From Apostichopus californicus (lineage: Eukaryota > Echinodermata > Holothuroidea > Aspidochirotida > Stichopodidae), in NCBI GenBank assembly GCA_020650975.1, contig JAIPMN010002560.1, positions 1 through 64,000 on the forward strand: a stretch of DNA of 64,000 bases, read 5' to 3'. Under the pieces are notes generated by a model. The model had not been told where the DNA came from, made no database searches, and was given only the letters and a program-made list of their open reading frames with translations. Positions 49,396-62,708 of the stretch are shown here, piece after piece. The translations under genes were made by a program, and so were the position numbers. Each line of letters begins with the position of its first letter. The stretch's first letter is position 1.

Positions 49396-52084
49396 TTACC
49401 TTTGCATTTGGAAGGAGGCATTAAAGATGTCCCTTACCATATCCCTGTCTACCCATTTCCTGGCAAGTGGTATGCCACAACAAAGAGCCCTGACCATTGA
49501 TCCATAGCATTTATTAGTTACAATAGAGTGTGTATAGAAACACAGCCTAGACAGGGGGAAAATATGATGTGCTTGAATAAACTTTATAAAAAGATGAAAA
49601 ATTCAGTCAGGTGCTCTGAATTTCAAAGAATGAACTCAATAGCTTTTACCTTGGCCTGTTAATTGACCAATCAGCGCTCATGTATTTAATACGTGTGGAT
49701 CTGTCTGGGGTCTGTGGTTTGAGGCCATTGTGACACGAAACAGTGGCCTGGTCCTTTTCGTCAAGCTCTGCAATCATTGACACAGAAACATAGGCTGTAA
49801 AATGGCAAGGGTGGTAGAAGTCATAAATTGCAGCAAATTTGTAAGCTTGTTATTTAAAGGTACAAAATCGTGGGATATGTTTCATCTATCGGTAAGTTGA
49901 TGAAAAAGAAACAAGACTTCTCTTGCGATTTTAACCCTAATTTGTAGTTGCTCAACATGAAACTGGGATGGTTGACCCCTTGTTTGTTAGAATACTTGGC
50001 CCAGTTGGAATGTCCTTTGGAGTGGGAGGGGAGAGGGAGAGCAGTGGAAGGGGCAAGAGGAGGGGGTGCAGATGAGGTAAAATAGTTTGAGCAGTTTTCG
50101 TCAGTTTAACATAAGCCCCCGTTTATCCCTGAGTGAGAAGGTGGGTCCAGAGGTGGGGGGAGGGTGGGGAGAGGGATTCTGGGGTGTAAAAGTGGATCAG
50201 ACCTCGTCATTGAATCCTGCAACATACTAGGATCAAAGGAGGACCAGACCAGGGCATTCAAAGTAAAATTTGTAGTGTAATCGCAGCTGGGACTAACCCA
50301 GGAGCAGCATAGATATTTTATTTAAACTTCCTTAATAGTCGTTCCTTGTCACAGCTGTAATTTATCACAAACGTAGTTGGCATTGATAGCAGCACAGCAC
50401 AACACCTAGCTTTTTCTGCAAATGCATCAACTTCAACTTTTTGTTCATTGATCGCGAGCCGGGGTGTTGGGAGGGGGGGCGTTGTGAAGGCAAACTCGAT
50501 GTAAACTTGTGGAGGTCTAAAATCAATCCACCTTGTTTTAGTAACGAACACAGAGCCCAGGGTCTGCTCCGTAAAGTAAATGCTGTCAATTTGATCAAGA
50601 TACTGATGGACTAATACTAAGTGACGACTGTTGGTGTTGTTAAGAAGTGAGATTATTTCATGTCATTCCAAATGGTATTCTCTGTGTTACAAATTTCATT
50701 TTCATCCTGGATTTCGGCAGTAAAATTTCTTGAGACCATATTCTGCTTAAAAGCGGTCTTTTTTAGTATGGTCAAAATATTATCCCAAACGTAAAGAATA
50801 TTTCTTAAAATATGATTGGAATTAACCAAAACTAATCAAAACGCTGATTTAAGGTACGCTACTGTGGACGCTACAATCCCTGACTTACTGTCCCCTGTCC
50901 TATTGATAACTAAGACAGGATTCTTTCTGCTTCTGTACACCCTTGGTGGGAATCCCTTTGTAATATTTCAAGCATGTCACACTGTACTTCATACCAGCAT
51001 GCTTTTACAGCTCGTTATCATTCACTCAATTTAAGCCAGCGATTTCTTAAGGCCGTGCGTTACGCGCCGCCCGGTACAAGTCAATTCACTTCTAAGTGAA
51101 TGCATATATATGTCTATATATACACCTCTATGTATCAGTTCATTATCACACTGGTGGAGTTGTAGATTATTATGATTATTTCTTGTGGGAGGGGTACGTA
51201 ATGGCTATTGGAATGTTTAAGAAACTTTATGCCAATGTAAAATTGGAACTTCATAAAAAAAAGGGTAAGTTGATTTTACTTTAGATTCTTTATTTTTTCG
51301 TAGATTTAGGTGTTTAGAACTCACACAGTATGTTATTATAGAGAATGTTGGGTTGGTTGTTGGTACATTCTTTTAATGTTATTCAATACACCACAGCCCA
51401 ATAACAACATGACAGTTCATGTTACTTCATGATTCTAGTGGTGATTTTTAAGCTAATGAAGTGAAACATTAATGAGTATTGTGGATGTTTCTAATTGACA
51501 TTGTTTGATATATGATAATTACTAACATTAGAACAAAGAAAAAGTGTGGGTGACAAAATAGTGAGAAGCAAATGGAACCATGAATTACTCTGTAACCATG
51601 ACCAGGGGTGCACGCAACCACCCTATCCTTGGTCTGTAGGGCTAACGATATTAAATCATCCACCTGGGGGATAGAGGGGTGCCCTTTAGAGAAATTTCGG
51701 TATAATGGAGGGTACTATTTTTGCAACTTGTGAAGCAATGTTGAAGAATTTTACTGGTTAGGTTGTCATTTACATATTATATACCTATACACTGTGCATA
51801 AAGAAATATTGTAATATTGCCTGCCAGTGATTGGGGGGGGGGTGGGGGTGGGGGGTTGAGCCCCTGGCTTAATCCGGGGGGGAGATAAATCCCCCAGAAC
51901 TATATGTGGTAACATCCTATACTCATGACCCTTCATTTGATGAAAAATCTAGAAAGATGTTTTAACTTGATAATTGTAATCGTCTTTATTTTTCATTTAA
52001 AGTTGAGTAATATTAATTAAAATTCCTTTTTACTTTCTCTATATTATTAATCTCTGGTATTTGACTTCTCCATAGTTGTATCGT

Positions 52085-52860
52085 TTTGGTTGTGTTTAAT
52101 CTACCTGAGCCCCAGTACAACACGCACGCATACACATACGCATGCACACAAGCTCGGTTGGATAATGAAAATTTTTCATTTTGTGATTCTTTAAAAGAAG
52201 TTGGTTGCTAAGCAAATGCACTGGGCACCAGTAATTTATTTTTCATTGTCTGTTGTATTCCTTCCCCAGTAGATTGATAAGAAAAAAAAATCTTGAAATA
52301 GTCTGTTACATATATCTTAAAACTATCATCAACTATCATTATTTTCATATCATATTGACAACTAAATCTGGCCTCTTTGCATATAGCAATTGGGGCAAAA
52401 GTTGTGGTATCAGTAGTTTCTATTTAATTGTTTCTTGTATTCATTCCCCAGTTGATTTGTAAATATTTCATAAAATTCGGTTACATTCGAAACACAATGT
52501 CAAATCTAGTGTACAGCACTTTCATTACAGATGTAGCTAATCATGCCCGAATTCTTTGAATATAAGAATCGGGGCAGAAGTTGTTATTGTCATTCACAAG
52601 TCTGGCAATTAGGCTATATTAATTACTAGCTAATTGTTCTTTTGAATGAAAGTAAACAGATTGTACTATATTGTATGCAAATATTCTCTCCCATTATTTA
52701 TCCTCTTTGTGCTTGTATTGTGTTGTTTATATATAAACTTGACCTGAGCCATATATACAACACACACAGGCCGAGTTGGAATAATTAAAATGACTTTATT
52801 TTGAGATTCACTCAAGGCAGCTGTGTGAATTTACAATGTAATGGCTCTTGCTAGGCAGAC
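52085..52860. repeat. Diverged tandem duplications in an SVIL intron
   Basis: CCTGAGCC...ACAACAC...GAGTTGGA...TTTTGTGATTC-type sequence near 52105-52190 recurs near 52740-52810. Inside, TTGTATTCCTTCCCCAGTAG and a stretch ending GGGGCAAAAGTTGT at 52250-52405 recur as TTGTATTCATTCCCCAGTTG and GGGGCAGAAGTTGT at 52434-52583. No coding potential. Confidence 0.5.
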
Positions 52861-53505
52861 TTTCAATAGATAATAAAGTTTGAGTTCATACTTTAATTGC
52901 TGTTTTGATACAATAGGCCAAGCAGATGTTTGACAATCGTCAGAAAGTATGGTAACCTTGAAAGCTAAATCGAGAACAAAAAAATTAAATAAATAAACTG
53001 TACCAAACGAAAATTAACGGATCAAAGAATAATGAAAGCGATTTTCTGTGGGGGTTTTTTGGTCAAATATTTCATATAGTTTTTTATTATAAATACCCAT
53101 AGCAGTGTAGTTCTTTAGCTGGACTAGCTAAATTTTTGTTCAAATAACGATGGAAAAAAGTTTTGATTTGCAATTTTTGTAGATGCATGAATTATACTGA
53201 CTAAGGTGAAAGAAAAACACGTATGGGCGTATAAATTTTCAGAATGAGCAGGAGTCATTAACTTTAAAAGTATCTATTTGATGTTGATTTAATGAAAAGA
53301 AAAGAAATCTAGAAGTTATTGAATTTTAATTCTTATATTTTGCATAAATTGTTTTGCCTTTTTGGGCAAAATTATCAGAAATTTGCAACCAAATGTATGC
53401 AGCTGCTGTAATTCTAAATACCAGCTCCACTTTCTCCCTCTTTCTTTTGTCATATTTTTGGTATTATTCATCGAGCTAATTATCACAAAATTTCTCATCT
53501 CACAG

Positions 53506-54051
53506 AAGGGGATCCAAAGGAGTCTTTGCTGGATACAGAAAGTAAAGAACTTACAGATAAAAATAAAACAGAGGAAAGTCAGCCAGCAGCTGAGACCGTT
53601 AACAGGGACAAAGAGAGGCCGGTTTCAACTAGTGGTACTCCTAAGACCGCTAATAGGGACAAAGAGAGGCCGGTTTCAACTAGTGGTACTCCTAAGACTG
53701 CTAACAGGGACAAAGAGAGACCGGTTTCAACTGGTGTTACTCCTAAGACCGCTAACAGGGACAAAGAGAGGCCGGTTTCAACTAGTGGTATTCCTAAGAC
53801 CATTAACAGGGACAAAGAGAGGCCAGTTTCAGCTAGTCTTACTCCTAAGACCGCTAACAGAGACAAAGAGAGGCCGGTTTCAACTAGTGGTACTCCTAAG
53901 ACCGCTAACAGGGACAAAGAGAGGCCGGTTTCAACTAGTATTACTGCTACTAAGACAACAGAGAGGAATTCTCAGAGACCAGTCTCGATAGGAACTACTC
54001 CAAAAACGACCGAGAAAGATGAAAAGAGACCGGTTTCGTCCGTTGCTCAAG
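53506..54051 (+). CDS. SVIL: Supervillin-like gene exon made largely of a 17-residue coding minisatellite
   Basis: The acceptor atttctcatctcacag and the donor GTAATT bound 546 bases. After GDPKESLLDTESKELTDKNK and a short linker, seven 51-base units start at 53601, 53652, 53703, 53754, 53805, 53856 and 53907. Each encodes NRDKERPVSTSGTPKTA or a near variant. Two more degenerate units (RNSQRPVS..., KDEKRPVS...) follow. Both flanking phases match, so the repeat lies inside the translated frame. Because 51 is divisible by 3, other frames are open too; those are artefacts. The repeat is Ser/Thr/Pro-rich with RPVS motifs, and human supervillin has no counterpart that I recall. Its length may vary between individuals. 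Confidence 0.8.
53601..54045 (+). repeat. 51-bp coding minisatellite, seven close units plus two decayed
   Basis: The exact 51-base period is visible from the repeated GGGACAAAGAGAGGCCGGTT core. The first seven units differ by only a few bases, while the last two share only RPVS and T-x-K-T. The outward decay at the 3' end suggests an older short repeat that expanded recently at its 5' side. Confidence 0.92.
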
Positions 54052-55313
54052 GTAATTAGGAAATGGTTGGGCGGTATCAATGAATGAATGATTATTTTTC
54101 TATGGAGATGATGAGGATTGGGGATGGTTTAACCGTGAAGCGTACTTCATTTTCCCTCCGTCAGCCTGAAGTGAAATAAGACACTGCCCACAAATTGTTT
54201 CATGTCCAGTTCTGTATCAGCAGAAAAATGAGGTGGAGAAAAGTAAACCTTTACTGAATCTTCTGTAAATACCGATGTAGGTGAATGTATGAAAGTTAAA
54301 GGGTCCCTGATGTATGATCTAAGATCTTCTTCAGAGACAAGACTTAAAATGAAAAATAATTAAACAAGTAGGCTATGCAGATGGTACGGAAAATTGATGC
54401 AATTGTATTTACATACAGCAAAATAAAACCAGGGAGATTGGCCCCAACAAACTGAAAGTTCATCAGAGCAGTGTTAAAGAGCTAAAGAAAGTGTGTACAC
54501 TACTCAAGCAGTTGAGCCAAACACTTAGATGTAACTTCTACAGCCAACCATGGATGGTCCTATTTGGTGATTGTGGACATGGATCTCTGTGTAAATGAAT
54601 ATTCATGTTTAAACTTTGACACTGACCAATGGGAAGCTCTGATAGTGTTTGACATGGAGCTAGGCTACCCATGCAATGACATGGAATGATGTATGGTGTT
54701 ATAGATAAATAGTTTTATGATTAATAGAACTGATCAACTCATAGTCTAATGGGATAACAGGTGACGTATTTCGGTCCAGTTGTCTGACCTCTGACCTTTC
54801 TTAATTTCTTGATAGTTCTATGTATCTCAAGATTTGTGGTAAGTTTAATGGCTACATTAGTGAGCACAGAAGTCATAGTAGTTGAGGGGTAAAAAAAATG
54901 CAACATTTTCTTCTCTATGGCTTTGGAGCCCTGACACCTCCTTCCCAAAACACTATTATCAAAGGAGAGAAGAATCAAAACAAGAACAACATTTGCACTT
55001 CAGTTTCAATCTACAGTACAATAAGTTGTTTGCTGGTTAATGGTTTTTTATAAGCATACTTCAATCTGGAATTTAGAAGTATTTTAAGCAGGTTGTCAAC
55101 AAATGAAATCCTTAAAATGTAGTCCCACTTCAACAAGACCAAGAAGAATTTTTGGTCTTGTGCATACAGCAAAAGAAACCGACACAGGACTCTTTTTAAA
55201 ACCAGTCATTTTAATCCCAGGGTATTAAACCCCTTTAAAACCAGCTTTTTTTTTCAGGAACTTGGCTATTTTTTATTATATTTCGTGTTTCTTTATTGGT
55301 TTTTCTTCATCAG
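54052..55313 (+). other. Intron of the supervillin-like gene
   Basis: Bounded by GTAATT and TTCATCAG. Nothing else recognised. Confidence 0.7.
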
Positions 55314-55435
55314 AGGAAGCAACGGCTTCCAAATCGATGAGTAGCAAGCAGTCGAGAGATAGGAGGAGACGGCAGAATGTCACCATCACCGCTGAGGATG
55401 TGAAAGAGGCGAGGAAGATCGGAACAAAGTTACAG
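55314..55435 (+). CDS. SVIL: Supervillin-like gene exon
   Basis: The acceptor ggtttttcttcatcag and the donor GTACGT bound 122 bases encoding EATASKSMSSKQSRDRRRRQ followed by NVTITAEDVKEARKIGTKLQ. The first two bases complete a G|AG Glu codon and the exon ends on a codon boundary. RDRRRRQ is a basic cluster that could be a nuclear or acidic-lipid binding patch. TAEDVKEA resembles the T-x-EEV segments later in the protein, which is a weak hint of a diverged copy of that block. Confidence 0.78.
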
Positions 55436-56691
55436 GTACGTAACGACGGAGGCATGACTAGTTGGATAAGAGAGATGGGGGCACAGATTACTCATGCCGG
55501 GATACTAAAAATATAAAACCTGTATTTTCTAGTATTTTCAAATTTCTTTCTCTTTCTGACAGATTTCTACAACCGATGTGTATCAAATGTAAGGTCTTGT
55601 CTTGAATAGGTCTTTACAAATAAAGGTAGTCGGTGATACTCAAAAATCTGTATCAAAAGACCCCTCCCCCCACCCCCACCGTCAGAACAAAGAAATGGTT
55701 TGGTGATGAGCTCCATTTTGGTGTAATATTGTAGGGGTCAAAGGCCATCAGTATTGCCCCCAAATATGCTAGAAAATCCAGATAACGGTCACACATACTC
55801 AAACTTTCAACATTTTACTGCCACCCTGAAAGTTGTAAGTGATAGACACTTAAGATATGTCATTTTATTTTAATAACCCCGATTGGCTGCAATTTTTTAG
55901 CATGCTAAAGGATCCGATACTGAGGACCTTAAAGGTAGTCAAAGAATAGTCATAAAATACAGTTTTCATCAATAAAGACAGTTGGTTTGTTTGTCTTGTT
56001 TGGAATGATTACTCTGGTAGGATGGACCTTTGTGCTTTAATTTTGCTAACCTTTGACCTTGCTTTGGTCCTAGTCTCTTGCACATTGCCCATACCACCAA
56101 ATACTTCCCAGTCTTAAAAAATGCAACCAATCATTAGGAAAGTAAATTCGCATGTGACTTAAACGAGCACTGGTCGTTATCAGAAAACAGTCCTATTGTG
56201 CACGCAACAGTCATTCGGTGTGCAGGGGTTCAGTTCATTTTATAGATTATGGGGGGGGGGTCTTCACGCCTTTTGAGAACTAGGTCACGATTATCAAGTT
56301 GAATCAGGTCGCAGTAAGTTAGTTTCTGATAATATTTATAGCTTGATGAGTCACTAGGCGGTTCTGAAGGTACAATACTGCAACAATACTGGTTCGTGCT
56401 AAATTGTTATCAAAACAAACCGCATGTTGACATAAAACTTCCTGTACAGCGGATGCTACAGTGGGAAGTCAGTTAAAATACAACAATACTAAACACATTA
56501 AAAACATACATACATTGAAAGTAAATTTTCTGACAGTTTTGGATTATCTGTTTGAATTGTAGTCACAATTTTGACATTTTCATCTTAAAATCAAGTTTTG
56601 CTTTGTATCGTTGCACTCTATACTTTCCTGAAAGTTGCTATGATAAGTTTCATGTATTTATGATATTATTTTTCCGTTTTCTTTTCCCCAG
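55436..56691 (+). other. Intron of the supervillin-like gene
   Basis: Bounded by GTACGT and TTTTCCCCAG. Nothing else recognised apart from a G-run at 56250. Confidence 0.7.
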
Positions 56692-58232
56692 GCTGAAACG
56701 AGCAATCAGGCCAGCAAAGATGCCACGGCTCGTAAAGCACCGTTCAAATGGGAAGCCAAAGTAGAGACCACCAGAAGACCGTCTCTGGAAAATGTCTCCA
56801 CCGACTCCGAGGTGAGTCGTTCCTCTCCGGTCGCCAGGAAGAAGTTGACCGCATCTGCATCTAAAGTGGAGACGGTGACCCTTCCAAAGACGAGCCCGAC
56901 GAGGTCAGAGAAGGGAAGACTAAGAGATCTCCCGAAGTCGTCTTCGTTCGATCGACAAAGGCTCCTGAAGAAAGACACGTCGGTATCGAGCACAGACGAC
57001 GACAGTTCATCGACGTTTGAAATATCTTTGAAAGCGAGACAAAAGCCGAGAAGCGGAAGCGTTCCATCGGTCCTGGCAGGTTCCCCGAAACGGAAAGCCA
57101 GGACTTTACCTTTGACCCCCGAAACGAGCAACGATGCAAAGGTCACACCATCCAGAGGGGAGCAAAAAATTGAAATTACTTCTTCTAAGGTTTCTGTAAG
57201 TTCAGGAACCAAGCAATATAAGAAAGAAGAACAAGTAACATCTACAAAAAGACAGCTAGAAACCTCATCCAAGACATTAGAAAGTCCCAAAAAGACAGCA
57301 GGGTCTCCTACCAAGGGACTTTCATTCACACCTTCTGTTTCATCGGCGAAGGAATCGAAGGACTTGAAAGCCAAAACAATAGAGGGCGACAAAGAAGAAC
57401 TTAAGCCAGTAGAGATAGAGGAAGAAGTTATATCAAGGGAAGTTGTTACTAGGGAACTGGAGAGTAGAGAAGTGAAAGAAAAAACAGAGCCAGAGACTGT
57501 CAAAGCAAACATCGGCTTAGAGAAGGACTTCTCGAAAAGTCAGGAGAACAAGGATGAGAAAGTGACCGAGGAGATATCAGAGAAGGAAAACCACAGCGAG
57601 GTTGACCTCACAAAGCAACCAATCGTTGTTAAAGCAGAAGAAGCAAAAGAAGAAGAGGGAAAAGATTTAGCGAGAGATGATGAAGATGTCAAGAAGAAGA
57701 ATAAGAAGAAGAAGGAAGAACAGAAAACAGAATCTGCGATTCAGAGAAAGACGAAACCGAAGACGCTGCAAGAAAAGCGACTTCGAAGTAAGACGATGGA
57801 GCTTCCCATGAGGCAGTCGGAGTCGCCGCCCTCGTCGCCGACCCTCAAGAAAGTGAAATGGCGAGACCGGCAGGGGTCGTTCGAGTCCCCTCTGATAGCA
57901 GGGGAGGAAGTCAAGAGACAGGCCCTGAAGACGAAAGACGATGAGCTGTTTGAGATGATGAAGCTGAGAGCTCAGCTGATCAAGGAACACGAGAAGGAAG
58001 AGAAAGCCGAGAAGGGGGAGGAGGATTCGGAGGAGGAACCCAGACAGGCGGAGGAGAAGACGGAGCCGTCGGCAGAGGAAGTGATTAAAGTTTCTGTCAC
58101 GGACAGGATGTCCGCCTTCAGGCAAGGTGATTCAGCGCCAACTCCTAAGCCCTTGCTGCCAAAGACCATCCTAAAGAAGCCGACCAGTATAGATGTTCAA
58201 CCTGTCGTGGTGAACGCTGAAACAGTCGTAAG
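56692..58232 (+). CDS. SVIL: Supervillin-like gene, largest exon (charged, disordered)
   Basis: The acceptor ttccgttttcttttccccag and the donor GTGAGT bound 1,541 bases. The frame opens AETSNQASKDATARKAPFKW, in phase with the previous exon, and stays open for 513 codons. The first half is rich in Ser/Pro-Lys motifs (SPVARKK, SPKRKAR, SPKKTAG). The middle is Lys/Glu-rich and coiled-coil-like (DVKKKNKKKKEEQKTE). The end has LKKVKWRDRQGSFESPL, a long Glu-rich helix, and VSVTDRMSAFRQGD, which resembles the S-x-x-EKM-x-LF blocks of the next exon. A strong-looking internal donor, GAG|GTGAGT, lies at 56812, but coding continues through it. Family knowledge places myosin- and actin-binding segments in this half; I cannot assign them here. 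Confidence 0.85.
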
Positions 58233-60574
58233 GTGAGTAATTAAAATAAATAAAAAAATAAAACTGTTAGCAAATTGCTTATCCTAAATGACAAGTAACA
58301 GTAACAGAAGGGACAAAAACACGCACAAAATACAGACAGGTTAATGAGCATGGTGAACACAAAGAGATAATTATCCCATAACCCCCCTCGCCTTACCCCA
58401 GATGTAAGGAAAACATATAACATGTCTCTTAAACTGTTCTTGTGAATCCAACAGCTATTAAGATGCCAATCATTTTTGCGATAGATTTTAAAATTTAATT
58501 CTGGAATAAATTTCACAATAGCCTAAGTTACTTTATTCCAACAGAGAATGACAAAATCAGTCCCCTCTGCTGATCGTGTCAGTCCAAACAGGCGTTCGTG
58601 AAAATGCCTTCTTTTCACAATTAATTACTGCCATGATGACCTTTAACGTAGAAATCAGTGACCAAGCAATCATGTGGGATTAAATGTGGTATTGTTCTGA
58701 TATGTTCAAAAGTAAAAGTTGGAGGGCCAAAAGTTACATATCAGTAAATTAATTACCAAACTCTTTCGTTGATATGAATCATGTGTAGGAAAGGACCTTA
58801 ACATTTGACGAGGTTGAATGATGTCAAATTGACAAAGAGTTCAATTGCCTCACGATGTTAGAATGTGCAATATGGCTGAACACATCTGTGCAAATAACAT
58901 TGACTGTTTCACTTTCACTGTAATCATTTAAGGTTAAAATGTTACTTTTTTTATTAAAGAGGCTAGATGTATTGCTTCTACTGTTTAATTGTACTGTATT
59001 CAAAATAACACATGAGGCTTTGAGTCTCATAAAAATTTATATTTTTACAAGTACTTTTCTGTATCAGCAAAAACAGTTAAACACCTTGCTGTTTCAGGAG
59101 TTGCAAAATGGTACTATGACCACATAGTTCACTTTAATTAGATTGTACGCAAAGAACTGGGAACGAAATCAAGAGAGGGCACTCTCATATCAGTCCTATC
59201 TAGTTCTGCGAAAATTGACGAGCTGTTGCCATGATTTTTAGTATTGGCATCATGGCAGACCATGAGTTTGTACATATTACAGTATTCAAGAAGAGATTTT
59301 TTGAAACACCGGTCCAAAGTTTCAAGTTCAAACTAACTTACAAATGTTTTCTGAAACATGTTTTTTCGATCGGCACAAGTGGAACTTTAAACTAGCCAAT
59401 CAGTCTGCATATCTGTTTGTGCTCACAAGCTTGCGAGCACTTTCACATAATCGTGTTACTTTAATTTAGAGATCTGTGAACATCATCGATTGTGCACATT
59501 AGGACCTATTTGACAGCGCCATCAGTTGAAACGATAAATAAAAGAGCCACGAACATCACACGGCTTGCTCATAGAGACAAAAAGTTACAATTTCTTGTAA
59601 AATGCAAACTTTCAGGGTTTGAGAGTATTTCGATAGTGTAAGAAAGACAATAGTTCTTGGATATGATTCTCTTACCAAAAGTATAGTTGAATTTAATAGC
59701 CAGTTGTCAGTTAAGCTAATTATAGAAGATAATTTAATGTAATTTGATGAAACCAACAGCTTCCTCACATTTCCCATTATATTCTTCTCTTTTGAGATGG
59801 GAAACTTTTACATATACCCCTCTTCTCCAATACCCCAACTCTTTCACCTTCATTTACACCTCACCATTTTCATAATTTATTTTTTAATTTTTTATTAAAT
59901 ATTTAATTTATTGATTGATATCATATGATACAACATAGTACGTTGAAGGCCTATCTGGGAGAGGAGTGGAAGCTCCCAGGGATTGACATTGTTTGTGTTA
60001 TACCTGTTTCTATAGTCTGCAGGTATTGATCTAATTTTGTAATGTGTGATGTTAGTAAACAATAGAGAGAAATATGAGTCATTGGTATTAAATTAATTTG
60101 TCCAAAGTTCAACAGAATCTGGTAGCACAGTAACGCTCTCCACAAACATACTGTTAGGTATCAATTTACTGTGTTCTGTTGTATAATCAATTTTTAAGTG
60201 TTTAATGTGCATGTTTCTGTATGGATTTGAATGTGTTGTACAGTCCCATCAAACGTAACAATATACGTAACGACGGAATACAAACTTGTCGACTAAGTCA
60301 ATTTGATGAAAATTGAAAGTGAAATTTATTGCAAGCTGTTTATTGATTCCTGTAGTTAATCGGTTACTAATTGTGAAACTCGTTTCACAAAGAATTGATT
60401 GCCTCAGTCCGATAGTTCGTCTCTACATTGGATGTGTCGCAATGTTTGGAATAGACTTACTCAAATTTCCTGGTGTAATGGAGATACATTTGCGAAGGGA
60501 AAGCTCACACCGCATCCTGAAACATTAGAGTTTGTTTCCACTGCCGACTTTTCATTGAGATCTTCTGTAGTTAT

Positions 60575-60814
60575 TTGTATGTATGTATTTTAGATCCTCC
60601 TGCAATCAGGAACTCGCGAAGAAGCCATCATTGGCTTATCAAAGCCGCAAGCTGACCAAAGTCAGTCTCTTAGATTCATATTTAACGTCCATGATTATGA
60701 AATGTCAATTGTCAAAAACTCTGTAACTGGACGACCTACATTAATCTTGGAGTGACTCGAACTCTGGACCGTATGATTGAAAGGCACCGACGTTAACCAC
60801 TGAGCTAACACTCC
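60575..60814 (-). mobile_element. tRNA-derived SINE, copy 2
   Basis: It matches the 13880-14132 SINE along its length, in the same orientation. It has the tRNA-like head at 60814 (GGAGTGTTAGCTCAGTGG), the shared body with GAAGCCATCATTGGCTTATC, and a TGTATGTATG-type tail at 60575. It lies in the intron before the last SVIL exon seen. Confidence 0.8.
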
Positions 60815-62708
60815 ATTTATCTCTCTGTAAAACAAAACTGCTCTGTCAGCATTCATGCAATGTGGAGGATTTGCCTATGGACTGAAGTGTGTTTAGAGTG
60901 GTCAGTGCTGTGGGTGTTAATGCTTTGAGCAAGTCTACATCCAAGACTTCCCTACTGGTACCCAAAGAACACAGCCGTGACAGTCTGCTGGTCGTGCTCG
61001 GGGAGTTTGTCTAGCGCACCAGGACAAAAAAAGGTTTAGCAAGCATCAACCCTATGGGAGTCTTGATTTTCATTCCAAAAGGAAATTGGGGATTTGAGCT
61101 TTTGAGGAGGGAAAAAAAAATTCTAATAACGATCTAGTCTTTTTTTTTTTCTGCGAATATCTTATGGAGTGGATGAGCCATGATGTATTTATATTTATAT
61201 GGGTGTGATTATTCTATCTGCGACGAGGTTTTCACAATTCATCGAGAGGAAATAAGATCAGAATTTTTAAAATAAACTGACAATGACTTGGCAAGGTTAC
61301 ATATAGCAACTTCCCATAGAAGGCGGTGCACAGGAAGTTGTTGGCTGCAGATATCTAGCTACAGGCAATCCTGACTAATTCAGCCAAAAGACCTGAATAC
61401 ACAATAGCTAGAACCATGTGACATGAAATAACATGCAAGTCGCTTGCCTTATAGTGGGGAACGATTGTGAACGTATAGGATTCTGGATTCGTTAAGAAAT
61501 CACCGTTTAGCGCTGTCTACAAGTCATTGATATTTGCTCTTGAGGAAACCTGCATGACTCCAAACTGATCATCGGACTAAGATTGTTTGGTCAAGGACAA
61601 AGGAAACATACTTGGCCTATCATTGTTATTAATTAGTGATGATGTATCCATAGTCATATGAAAAAACACTACCGTGTGTCAGTTTGAATGTTACGTTGCC
61701 AGGGAATAGTCTTGTTACTACAGCCGTTTTGTATGTTTTGGAAGAGGTGTTTCCGTTTCAACATTTACACTAGTGAATCTCGTCCAGATGACATTTACCG
61801 ACACATGGTCATGAAATTTTTAATGTTGTCATTTATTCTTTCGGAATTCATATTTTGTGCTAAACGGTCGGAATTTTGGAATGGCTGATGATCTTTCTCA
61901 GAACGTTTTTGTGACATTTTATGTTTCCATTGTTGAAAGTCGTAACTAAATTACAGAGAACTCATTTGGCACAGTAGTCTGTCAGTAACTGTGCTTCAAG
62001 TAAACTTCTTCTTCATGGGTATTGTGATTTTGGCTAGCATATATGTATATTAAAAGGAGTGGAACCAATAGTTCAGTTTGTTCAGAATTTCAAGGTGTCA
62101 AAGTTTCATTTCAAAATAAATAGAAAATAACCTGTTGGTTGGACAAGGTTGAATCGTTTGTTTTTTTCTGATCTGTCCTTCACAACTCTTGGACTGTTTA
62201 CATTGTAGCAGGGTGAACAGAAATCCTTTATACGATCATAAACTAGTTATCTTATGGAGAGCTGTCGTATGTTATGATCTTTGCACTGTGAATATATACA
62301 AGGGGTCCTGAATTGACTTAACTGGGGAAAGATAAACTGTAAAAATTCTTTGGACGGTCCCCATCTACAGTGTAGCTGACCAAACTTCTTTCTGATCGAC
62401 CATTACAGTGAGCACTTTCTACCATCTTGAACCGCGTCTGAGATAAATTAGGAATGGTCCGTTGATGATGGTCAGAGGCAAATTTAAGTACTACAAAATT
62501 TTCACGAAAAAATGCCACAGAATTTATGGAACAGTTATAGCTATGGAAGTCTGTGCCAATAGCATGCCAGTAAAAGGTTTATGATTGTTTAAAGAAATAT
62601 GCATCGAGTAAATGAATACTTACTATTGGCTTTGGATTAATTTGTGTTTGCATTTCGTATTGATAACTCAGCACGCTGCAGGTAGTAAACAGGGGTCTAT
62701 AGAACATC

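Larger units (their letters stand above)
44339..53505 (+). other. Largest intron of the supervillin-like gene
   Basis: Bounded by GTAAGA and CTCACAG. Holds two hAT-type elements, the TTTAAAGG element copy B, two tandem arrays, a gapped TA run and the 52 kb duplications. No extra exon is needed to keep phase. Confidence 0.7.

Noticed and set aside
53362-53991. 209-codon + frame overlapping the minisatellite exon
   Set aside because: The repeat period is a multiple of three, so other frames stay open; only the frame matching both splice phases is accepted.
56706-57512. Long - strand open frame over the largest exon
   Set aside because: Shadow of Lys/Ser/Glu-rich coding sequence; no splice context or family match.
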